Assembly: GCF_014638915.1 (NCBI RefSeq)
Contig: NZ_BMFQ01000003.1
Location: 434,001 to 498,000 of the forward strand
From: Xanthomarina arctica
Lineage (GTDB): Bacteria; Bacteroidota; Bacteroidia; Flavobacteriales; Flavobacteriaceae
Direction of reading: 5' to 3'
DNA: 64,000 nucleotides
The position numbers and the translations under genes are program-made. Below are positions 56,051-64,000 of this stretch, in pieces; position 1 is the stretch's first letter; each line of letters starts with the position of its first letter. The notes beneath the pieces are model-generated. The model saw only the letters and a program-made list of their open reading frames with translations, was not told where the DNA came from and searched no databases.

Positions 56051-57916
56051 ATGAGAATATTTAAACTGTTTTTTCTCTTATTATCTTTTTGCCAAGTAGC
56101 ACATTCTCAGAATGCTAAACTTAAAAAGGCAAATAAATTATTTATGGATAGGTCTTATGTACAAGCTGCTGCCATTTACGAAGAAATAGATATTCCCGAT
56201 AGCTTACTAGTAAATCTAGCAGACGCTTATTACTTTAATTCTAATATGGCTAAAGCAGCCGAGAACTATTCTAAAGCAATTGCTTCTAAAGCGGATACGT
56301 CTAACGAGGTCTATTTTAAATATGCACAAGCATTATACGGTATTGATAATGTAACTAAAGCAGATTCTATGATGTCTGTTTATAAAGACCGAAATATTCA
56401 AACACCATCCTTTATTAACAAAGTTAATCTAGCTAACCCTTTTATTTATAATTTAAAACCAATCACTGAAGGCTCACAATCTGGAGATTTCGGGATTACT
56501 TATTTTGGAGATCAACTAGCTTTTTCATCTTCTAGAAATGCGGATGGCTCTGTTTATAATTGGAACGAAAAACCATATCTAGACCTTTATACAGCCACTT
56601 TTAATGAAAATGGTACGCTGGAAGATATTGTTCCATTTAATGACGAGTTAAATTCAAAAACTCACGAAAGTAGTGCGATTCTAACTAAAGATGGGAAGAC
56701 TATGTATTTTTCTAGAACGGGAGATAAACGCGTTAAAATAGGAGATCAGAAAATTGCCACTGTCAGATTATTTAAAGCTCAATTAATAGAGAATGAATGG
56801 TCTGAAATTGAAGAGTTGCCTTTTTCTAGTGAGTTTTATTCAATACAACATGCGGCATTAAACAATGATAATTCAAAACTTTATTTTTCAAGTGATATGC
56901 CCGGAGGAAAAGGGTCTTTTGATATTTATTATGTAGATATCGCTGGAGATGTATATGGTAATCCTATTAATCTAGGACCTTCTATTAATACGTCTAAATT
57001 AGAACAATTTCCATATATCTCTGAATCTGGAGATTTATACTTCTCATCAAACGGTTTACAAGGCTTAGGTGGTTTAGATATTTTTGTGTGTGAATTGAAT
57101 AATTTTCAATGGAGCACACCTTTAAACTTAGGAAATGTTATAAATAGCAATTTGGATGACTTTTCATTTATCGTAAATATAGAAGATAACACAGGTTTTA
57201 CATCCTCAAACAGAGATGGGAAAGATCAGTTATATTATTTTACAAGAGATAAAAATGATAGAAAATTAATTGTTGAAGGATTTGTAAGAGATAAAAACAC
57301 GAAGGACATACTTCCTGAAACAATGGTGACGCTATTGGATGAAAACAATAAAGCCATCGATTCTTTTCAAGTAGGTGAAGATGGAAGATATTCTTTTAGA
57401 GTAAAACCATATAGTAAATTTAAAATTGAAGGCTATAGACCTTTTTATATTCCAAGTTCGGTTGATTTTGAAACAGACGATTCAGGTAAAATTGAATTAA
57501 ACATAGAATTAGAGATTGAATCCTATGACGATGCTGAAGAACTTATTGTAGAAAAGGAAGATGGCTATATTTACATAGAATTAGAGAATATTTATTTCGA
57601 TCTTAACAAATGGGATATTAAACCAAATGCAGGTAAAACATTAGATATTCTTGTTAATTTAATGGAAAAGTATCCTCGAATGGAAGTTCAACTTGGCGCC
57701 CATACAGACAACCGAAGCTCTTATGATTACAATATGATTTTATCTGATAATAGAGCAAAATCTGCCATGAATTATATCCTTTCTAAAGGAATCCCAGCAA
57801 ATCGATTAACGTCTAAAGGATATGGCGAAAGTCAGTTATTAGTGGATTGTGGTGAAAATTGTACTGAAGAAGAACATTCAATTAATAGACGTTGTGAATT
57901 TATTATTAAAAAATAG
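56051..57916 (+). CDS. OmpA/PD40-domain envelope protein (operon 2)
   Basis: A 621-residue paralogue of the protein at 36107, with the same order: signal peptide (about 1-19), TPR-like helices (about 22-125), PD40 propeller repeats (about 145-395: TKDGKTMYFSRTGD, NDNSKLYFSSDMPGGKGSFDIYYV, LQGLGGLDIFVCEL), a carboxypeptidase-regulatory-like domain (about 410-490), and an OmpA domain (about 505-619: YFDLNKWDIKPNAGK, GAHTDNRSSYDYNMILSDNRA). It anchors the assembly to peptidoglycan. Last gene of operon 2. Confidence 0.9.
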   Translation: MRIFKLFFLLLSFCQVAHSQNAKLKKANKLFMDRSYVQAAAIYEEIDIPDSLLVNLADAYYFNSNMAKAAENYSKAIASKADTSNEVYFKYAQALYGIDNVTKADSMMSVYKDRNIQTPSFINKVNLANPFIYNLKPITEGSQSGDFGITYFGDQLAFSSSRNADGSVYNWNEKPYLDLYTATFNENGTLEDIVPFNDELNSKTHESSAILTKDGKTMYFSRTGDKRVKIGDQKIATVRLFKAQLIENEWSEIEELPFSSEFYSIQHAALNNDNSKLYFSSDMPGGKGSFDIYYVDIAGDVYGNPINLGPSINTSKLEQFPYISESGDLYFSSNGLQGLGGLDIFVCELNNFQWSTPLNLGNVINSNLDDFSFIVNIEDNTGFTSSNRDGKDQLYYFTRDKNDRKLIVEGFVRDKNTKDILPETMVTLLDENNKAIDSFQVGEDGRYSFRVKPYSKFKIEGYRPFYIPSSVDFETDDSGKIELNIELEIESYDDAEELIVEKEDGYIYIELENIYFDLNKWDIKPNAGKTLDILVNLMEKYPRMEVQLGAHTDNRSSYDYNMILSDNRAKSAMNYILSKGIPANRLTSKGYGESQLLVDCGENCTEEEHSINRRCEFIIKK

Positions 57917-57940
57917 GTCTGGAAAACTACCTATTTGTTA
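57911..57940 (+). terminator. possible terminator of the second adhesin operon
   Basis: AAATAGGT / ACCTATTT, an 8-bp stem with a 10-base loop that includes the stop codon, then GTTAATTTTT. The T run is interrupted, so this is a weak call. Confidence 0.45.
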
Positions 57941-58081
57941 ATTTTTAGGTCATTCATCTAATAACTCAGAATAAATTGGCAGTCTATCTAATTTTTAATA
58001 CATTTAAAAGACTTGTTATCAGAATAATAAGTCGTTTTTTAATATTTACGTAAGATTATAACCCCAAATAATGATCTACTT

Positions 58082-58315
58082 ATGGAAACAAACAACCCCA
58101 ATGTTTTCAGTAATAATGACATTACTGTAACCTACAATCCAAGAGTTTGCATTCACGCCGAGCGTTGTGCAAGAGAACTTTCAAATGTTTTTAGAGAATC
58201 TGTTATTCCTTGGATAGACCTTGATGGTGCTTCCACAAAAAAAATTATTAAACAAATAAAAAAGTGTCCCTCGGGAGCATTAGATTATTGTATGAATAAA
58301 AAGGAAGCCTGCTAA
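58082..58315 (+). CDS. small (4Fe-4S)-binding protein, mono-cluster type
   Basis: A 77-residue protein with the mono-cluster ferredoxin pattern of the divergent 4Fe-4S domain family (PF06902-type): CIHAERC (Cys23, Cys29) and KCPSGALDY (Cys62), with Cys70 as a possible fourth ligand. VxYNPxxCIHAxxCxxELxxVF is typical. No partner gene is near, so electron donor and acceptor are unknown. Stands alone between two terminators. Confidence 0.87.
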   Translation: METNNPNVFSNNDITVTYNPRVCIHAERCARELSNVFRESVIPWIDLDGASTKKIIKQIKKCPSGALDYCMNKKEAC

Positions 58316-58332
58316 AATTTAAATTTTTAAGC

Positions 58333-58371
58333 AAAAAATCCCATTGAAAACAATTTCAATGGGATTTTTTT
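58333..58371. terminator. bidirectional terminator
   Basis: AAAAAATCCCATTGAAA / TTTCAATGGGATTTTTT, a 17-bp perfect stem with a 5-base loop. It serves the 4Fe-4S gene on one strand and the DUF3467-rpoC side on the other. Confidence 0.92.
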
Positions 58372-58388
58372 ATAATTAATACAATCTC

Positions 58389-58441
58389 TTAATCTTCACC
58401 AGTTGGACCAAAGTTTAAAGGTATTGGAGCTTGCTCGTAAT
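58389..58441 (-). pseudogene. remnant of a second DUF3467 gene tail
   Basis: On the minus strand this reads YEQAPIPLNFGPTGED and a stop, against YEQPPIPLNFGPTGEA and a stop at the end of the intact gene. 47 of 48 bases match between 58394-58441 and 58499-58546, including the reading frame. Upstream the match fades after the TACGAG. So it is the last 16 codons of a duplicated copy. Confidence 0.8.
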
Positions 58442-58493
58442 TAAATATTTCGAGCAACCATCTAAAATCAAGATTTAGTATTTCGTATAAATT

Positions 58494-58811
58494 TTAAGCT
58501 TCACCAGTTGGACCAAAGTTTAAAGGTATTGGAGGTTGCTCGTAATCCTTAATTTCTCCATGAGCATTTTCAAATTTGCTAACATTATCACCTAAAGCTT
58601 TAAATAATCTCTTAGCGTGTTGCGGTGTTAGTATAATTCTAGATTTCACCTTACTTTTTGGAGTTCCAGGCATGATACTTACAAAATCTATTACAAACTC
58701 TGAAACAGAGTGGTTAATAATAGCTAAGTTAGAATAAGTCCCTTCTGCTACTTTCTCATCCAATTCAATGTTTATTTGTCCTGGCTTTTGTTGTTTTTTT
58801 TCGTCTGACAT
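58494..58811 (-). CDS. DUF3467-domain protein
   Basis: A 105-residue soluble protein: acidic/polar N terminus, then INIELDEKVAEGTYSNLAIINHSVSEFVIDFV and RIILTPQHAKRLFKAL, the DUF3467 pattern (YSNxxxIxHSxxEFVxDF). Ends in the proline-rich PPIPLNFGPTGEA. Start ATG 58811; an upstream TTG (58832) is not supported. It follows rpoC by 80 bp on the same strand, a placement I recall as common in Bacteroidota, so a link to transcription is possible but no function is known. Confidence 0.88.
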   Translation of the reverse strand: MSDEKKQQKPGQINIELDEKVAEGTYSNLAIINHSVSEFVIDFVSIMPGTPKSKVKSRIILTPQHAKRLFKALGDNVSKFENAHGEIKDYEQPPIPLNFGPTGEA

Positions 58812-58891
58812 TTTATGTATCGTTTTAAACAAAGAATCCTGCTAGTGCAGGATTCTTTTAATTATTTATGATTGAATGAATACACAAAAAA

Positions 58892-61800
58892 TTAATTGTA
58901 ATTAACTTCTTGTTTAGCTTGCATCATTTCGTCGAATTCTTCTTTAGAACCTACAATAATGTTCTCATAAGTTCTCATACCTGTTCCTGCTGGAATTCTA
59001 TGACCTACAATTACGTTTTCTTTAAGTCCTTCTAAAGTATCTATTTTACCATTAACAGCTGCTTCGTTAAGAACTTTGGTTGTTTCCTGGAAGGAAGCCG
59101 CAGAGATAAACGATTTAGTTTGCAACGATGCTCTAGTAATACCTTGTAAAATTGGCGTTGCAGTTGCAGGTTGTGCATCTCTAGCAACAATAAGGTTCTT
59201 ATCTTCTCTACGAAGAATAGAATTCTCATCTCTCAAGTCACGAGGTGTAATAATTTGTCCTGCTTTGATTGTTGCAGAATCTCCTGAATCTTCAACCACT
59301 TTCATTCCAAAAACTTCATCATTTTCTTCAATGAAATCTGATTTATGAACTAATTGATCTTCTAAGAAAGTTGTATCACCAGAATCTATAATTCTAACTT
59401 TACGCATCATTTGTCTTACAACAACTTCAAAATGCTTATCGTTAATTTTCACACCTTGTAAACGGTATACTTCTTGAACTTCGTTAACCAAATACTGTTG
59501 TACAGCAGAAGGGCCTTTAATATTCAAGATATCGTTTGGTGTAATAGAACCATCAGAAAGTGGCATACATGCTTTAACGAAATCATTTTCTTGTACCAGA
59601 ATCTGGTTAGATAATTTCACTAAGTATTTTCTTACGTCACCTAATTTAGATTCTACAATGATCTCACGGTTACCTCTCTTAATTTTACCAAAAGAAACAA
59701 CACCATCAATAGCACTTACTACAGCTGGATTAGAAGGATTACGCGCTTCGAATAATTCGGTAACACGTGGCAAACCTCCTGTAATATCTCCAGATTTAGC
59801 AGATTTACGAGGGATTTTAACTAAAATTTTACCAACTTTAATTTTATCACCATCGTCAATCATTAAGTGAGCTCCAACTGGTAAGTTATAAGAACGCATA
59901 GTCTCTCCTTTCGAATCTTCAATATGAAGCGTTGGGATTAACTTTTTATTTCTAGATTCAGAAATTACTTTTTCTTGGAAACCTGTTTGCTCATCTATTT
60001 CAACTTGGTAAGTAATACCTTGTTCAATATTTTCGTAACGTACTTTTCCAGCAAATTCAGAAATAATTACACCGTTATATGGATCCCAAGAACAAACAAC
60101 ATCTCCTTTTTTAAGTGCGTCTCCGCTCTTAGTAAACACGGTAGAACCGTAAGGTATGTTATTAGTACTTAAAGTAATACCTGTCTTTTTATCTACAAGT
60201 TTTAATTCAGATGTTCTAGAGATTACAATGTTAATTGGTTTTCCGTCGTTATCTTCTCCTTTAACAGTTTTAAGGTCATCGATTTCAGCAATACCGTCAA
60301 ACTTAACGGCTAATTTATTTTCTTCTGAAATGTTTCCTGCAATTCCACCTACGTGGAATGTACGTAATGTTAACTGAGTACCAGGTTCTCCAATAGATTG
60401 TGCTGCCACAACTCCTACTGCTTCTCCACGTTGCACCATTTTATTTGTTGCAAGATTACGTCCGTAACATTTAGCACAAATTCCTTTTTTAGCCTCACAT
60501 GTTAATGGAGAACGAACTTCTACAGATTCTATAGGTGATGCTTCAATAGATTTAGCAACAACTTCATCAATTAAATCGCCAGAAGCAACTAATAATTCGT
60601 CTGTTAAAGGATCGTAAACATCATTTAAAGAAATTCTACCTACAATTCTCTCTTTTAAAGTTTCAACAATTTCATCATTTTTCTTTAAAGGAGTTACTTC
60701 AACACCTCTTAAAGTTCCACAATCAACACTATTTACAATAACGTCTTGAGAAACATCTACTAAACGACGTGTTAAGTAACCAGCATCTGCAGTTTTAAGT
60801 GCTGTATCGGCAAGACCTTTACGAGCACCGTGAGTAGAGATAAAGTATTCTAAAATTGAAAGACCTTCCTTAAAGTTAGAAAGAATCGGGTTTTCAATAA
60901 TCTCTCCACCACCTGCTGTAGATTTTTTAGGTTTAGCCATTAATCCACGCATACCTGTAAGCTGACGAATCTGTTCTTTAGATCCACGAGCTCCAGAATC
61001 AAGCATCATATACACAGAGTTAAATCCTTGTTGATCTTCACGAATACGTTTCATGGATAACTCGGTTAACTCAGCATTTGTAGATGTCCAGATATCAATA
61101 ACTTGGTTATAACGTTCGTTGTTTGTTATAAGACCCATGTTATAGTTAGCCATAATACCATCAACTTGCTTGTTAGCAGAGTCAATCATATCTTGCTTTT
61201 CTGGTGGGATAATAATATCTCCTAAACTAAATGATAATCCACCTTTAAAGGCGAAACTATATCCAAGATTTTTAATTTCATCAAGGAAATCAGCAGTTTC
61301 AGGAACAGAAGTTACTTTTAAAATATCACCAATAATATTTCTTAATGATTTCTTAGTAAGTACTTCGTTAATATACCCAGCTGCATGCGGTACTGTTTGG
61401 TTAAACAATACACGACCTACAGTTGTAGCTATAATTTGTAATGTTAATTCTCCAGCTTCATTAAAGTCGTATGTTCTAACTTTAATAGAGGCATTCAATT
61501 CTACACGTTTTTCATTGTAAGCAATAACACACTCTTCCGGAGAATAGAATGTTAAACCTTCACCTTTAATTTGTACATCTTTTGTAGATACACGCTCTTT
61601 AGTCATATAATATAAACCAAGAACCATATCCTGAGAAGGTACTGCAACTGGCGAACCATTTGCAGGATTCAAGATATTATGAGAAGCCAACATTAATAGT
61701 TGACATTCTAAAATAGCTTCTGGTCCTAATGGTAAGTGAACAGCCATTTGATCTCCATCGAAATCGGCATTAAATGCAGTTGTTACAAGTGGATGTAACT

Positions 61801-63193
61801 GAATTGCTTTACCTTCAATCAATTTAGGTTGAAACGCTTGAATACCTAATCTGTGTAAGGTAGGAGCACGATTTAAAAGAACTGGATGTCCTTTTAAAAC
61901 ATTCTCTAAAATATCCCAAACAACAGGCTCTCTTCTATCTATAATTTTCTTTGCAGATTTTACAGTTTTTACAATTCCTCTTTCAATTAACTTTCTAATT
62001 ACAAAAGGTTTGTATAATTCTGCTGCCATATTTTTTGGCAATCCACATTCAAATAATTTTAATTCTGGTCCAACAACAATTACCGAACGAGCTGAATAAT
62101 CAACACGTTTTCCAAGTAAGTTTTGACGGAAACGACCTTGCTTACCTTTTAAAGAATCTGATAAAGATTTTAAAGGTCTGTTAGAATCTGTTTTTACAGC
62201 TGAAGATTTACGTGTATTATCGAATAACGAATCTACAGATTCCTGCAACATACGTTTTTCGTTACGTAAAATAACTTCTGGTGCTTTTATTTCAACAAGT
62301 CTTTTAAGACGGTTGTTTCTAATAATTACACGACGATATAAGTCATTTAAATCAGACGTTGCAAAACGACCTCCATCTAGTGGCACTAAAGGACGTAATT
62401 CTGGCGGAATAATTGGAATAACTTTCATAATCATCCATTCTGGACGATTTTCTCTGTTTTCGTTCGATTCGCGTAAAGCTTCAACAACTTGAAGTCTTTT
62501 TAAAGCTTCCGTTTTACGTTGTTTAGACGTTTCAGTATTCGCTTTATGACGTAATTCAAATGACAAAGCATCTAAATCAATTCTAGCTAATAAATCGATT
62601 AAACATTCAGCTCCCATTTTAGCAATAAACTTATTAGGATCTGAATCGTCTAAATATTGGTTTTCTTTTGGAAGTGTTTCAAGAATGTTTAAGTATTCTT
62701 CTTCTGTTAAGAAATCCATTTTTTGTAATGGTTCACCCTCAGCATTATGAGCTATACCCGATTGAATTACTACATAACGTTCGTAGTAAATAATCATATC
62801 TAATTTCTTAGAAGGTAAGCCTAAAAGGTAACCAATTTTGTTTGGTAACGAACGGAAATACCAGATATGAGCAACAGGAACAACTAAGTTGATATGCCCT
62901 ACTCTATCTCTACGTACTTTCTTTTCTGTTACTTCAACACCACAACGGTCGCAAATAATACCTTTGTAGCGAATTCTTTTATATTTTCCACAAGCACATT
63001 CGAAATCCTTAACAGGACCAAAAATACGCTCACAAAATAAACCATCACGTTCAGGTTTATGTGTTCGATAATTGATAGTTTCTGGTTTTAAAACTTCACC
63101 TCGAGATTCTGCTAAAATAGATTCTGGTGATGCTAAACCAATGGAGATTTTGTTAAATCTCTGTACTGTATTCTTATCTTGTTTTCTTGCCAT
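58892..63193 (-). CDS. rpoC: DNA-directed RNA polymerase subunit beta'
   Basis: A 1433-residue catalytic subunit. Zinc-binding domain near the start ([20 protein letters not shown]); the double-psi barrel Mg site NADFDGDQM; trigger-loop region and second zinc site ([13 protein letters not shown]); C-terminal motifs [12 protein letters not shown] and [11 protein letters not shown]. The start is ATG 63193 ([13 protein letters not shown]); the reading frame upstream has only TTG at 63217. Length is that of flavobacterial beta' with its insertions. Downstream DUF3467 is on the same strand. Confidence 0.97.
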   Translation of the reverse strand: MARKQDKNTVQRFNKISIGLASPESILAESRGEVLKPETINYRTHKPERDGLFCERIFGPVKDFECACGKYKRIRYKGIICDRCGVEVTEKKVRRDRVGHINLVVPVAHIWYFRSLPNKIGYLLGLPSKKLDMIIYYERYVVIQSGIAHNAEGEPLQKMDFLTEEEYLNILETLPKENQYLDDSDPNKFIAKMGAECLIDLLARIDLDALSFELRHKANTETSKQRKTEALKRLQVVEALRESNENRENRPEWMIMKVIPIIPPELRPLVPLDGGRFATSDLNDLYRRVIIRNNRLKRLVEIKAPEVILRNEKRMLQESVDSLFDNTRKSSAVKTDSNRPLKSLSDSLKGKQGRFRQNLLGKRVDYSARSVIVVGPELKLFECGLPKNMAAELYKPFVIRKLIERGIVKTVKSAKKIIDRREPVVWDILENVLKGHPVLLNRAPTLHRLGIQAFQPKLIEGKAIQLHPLVTTAFNADFDGDQMAVHLPLGPEAILECQLLMLASHNILNPANGSPVAVPSQDMVLGLYYMTKERVSTKDVQIKGEGLTFYSPEECVIAYNEKRVELNASIKVRTYDFNEAGELTLQIIATTVGRVLFNQTVPHAAGYINEVLTKKSLRNIIGDILKVTSVPETADFLDEIKNLGYSFAFKGGLSFSLGDIIIPPEKQDMIDSANKQVDGIMANYNMGLITNNERYNQVIDIWTSTNAELTELSMKRIREDQQGFNSVYMMLDSGARGSKEQIRQLTGMRGLMAKPKKSTAGGGEIIENPILSNFKEGLSILEYFISTHGARKGLADTALKTADAGYLTRRLVDVSQDVIVNSVDCGTLRGVEVTPLKKNDEIVETLKERIVGRISLNDVYDPLTDELLVASGDLIDEVVAKSIEASPIESVEVRSPLTCEAKKGICAKCYGRNLATNKMVQRGEAVGVVAAQSIGEPGTQLTLRTFHVGGIAGNISEENKLAVKFDGIAEIDDLKTVKGEDNDGKPINIVISRTSELKLVDKKTGITLSTNNIPYGSTVFTKSGDALKKGDVVCSWDPYNGVIISEFAGKVRYENIEQGITYQVEIDEQTGFQEKVISESRNKKLIPTLHIEDSKGETMRSYNLPVGAHLMIDDGDKIKVGKILVKIPRKSAKSGDITGGLPRVTELFEARNPSNPAVVSAIDGVVSFGKIKRGNREIIVESKLGDVRKYLVKLSNQILVQENDFVKACMPLSDGSITPNDILNIKGPSAVQQYLVNEVQEVYRLQGVKINDKHFEVVVRQMMRKVRIIDSGDTTFLEDQLVHKSDFIEENDEVFGMKVVEDSGDSATIKAGQIITPRDLRDENSILRREDKNLIVARDAQPATATPILQGITRASLQTKSFISAASFQETTKVLNEAAVNGKIDTLEGLKENVIVGHRIPAGTGMRTYENIIVGSKEEFDEMMQAKQEVNYN

Positions 63194-63218
63194 CTTTTTT
63201 AAGTCTTCAGTTTTCAAA

Positions 63219-63252
63219 CCAACAGTGCACAGTGTTCAGTGCATACTGTTGG
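63219..63252. repeat. long palindrome between rpoB and rpoC
   Basis: CCAACAGT, then GCAC, 8 bases, GTGC, AT, ACTGTTGG. The 8-bp outer and 4-bp inner arms pair. It lies within the 74-bp rpoB-rpoC gap, 26 bases before the rpoC start. The sequence around it (CTTCAGTTTTC, GTGTTCAGTG) resembles low-complexity TTCAGT-type repeats. Confidence 0.75.
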
Positions 63253-63267
63253 CTGAATACTATTTTT

Positions 63268-64000
<733 letters not shown>

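Noticed and set aside
63194-63217. Longer rpoC start at TTG 63217
   Set aside because: The extra eight residues are not part of the conserved flavobacterial beta' start, and ATG 63193 is available.

Overview
The window is a chromosomal segment of an AT-rich member of the Flavobacteriaceae (Bacteroidota). The signs are type IX secretion (T9SS) cargo with Por/gliding-motility C-terminal tails, PorP/SprF-type outer-membrane proteins, promoters of the Bacteroidota type (TTG, 19 bases, TAnnTTTG), the small ribosomal protein bTHX, lipoproteins with an LxSC-type lipobox, and start codons without clear Shine-Dalgarno sequences. I cannot name a genus from the sequence alone. There is no phage, plasmid, IS transposase or CRISPR array.

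Layout. 1-9.5 kb: the 3' part of a DEAD-box RNA helicase, an ECF sigma factor with a putative membrane anti-sigma partner, small membrane proteins, an S15 peptidase, a UDG-superfamily protein interrupted in frame by a dispersed palindromic repeat, bTHX, YaaA and two lipoproteins. 9.6-13 kb: RluD-type pseudouridine synthase with a PASTA protein, divergent from D-Ala-D-Ala ligase and CoaD. 13-18.6 kb: a T9SS type A cargo protein, a SulP transporter and an M14 peptidase. 18.6-23.6 kb: a compact four-gene set (GNAT-nitrilase fusion, RimK-like ATP-grasp, GCS2-like ligase, N-formylglutamate amidohydrolase-like protein) that looks like an uncharacterised amide or peptide metabolite pathway. It ends against a VanX-like dipeptidase. 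24.3-33.2 kb: AlkB, two related alpha/beta hydrolases around an SPFH/DUF4177/Arc-type operon, a DUF819 membrane protein, a DUF4369 lipoprotein and a class A PBP. 33.2-36 kb: a tRNA-Thr whose 3' end and terminator are repeated in tandem, then ManA, a QueD/PTPS-like protein and Idi.

36.1-57.9 kb is dominated by two operons of the same design, giant T9SS type B adhesin, then PorP/SprF, then OmpA-PD40. They point away from each other and flank prfC and a LysM protein. Both adhesins are full of near-identical tandem repeats: 390-bp units in one, and units of about 240 bp with a 483-bp higher-order period in the other. 58-64 kb: a small 4Fe-4S protein, a DUF3467 protein followed by a duplicated remnant of its own tail, and rpoC-rpoB (rpoB runs off the window).

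The strongest leads are the four-gene amidoligase cluster, the mirrored adhesin operons, the tRNA-Thr 145-bp repeats, the repeat insertion inside the UDG-like gene, a hydrolase paralogue that has lost its nucleophilic serine, and a perfect 9-bp palindrome at the SPFH promoter in an operon that ends with an Arc-type gene.
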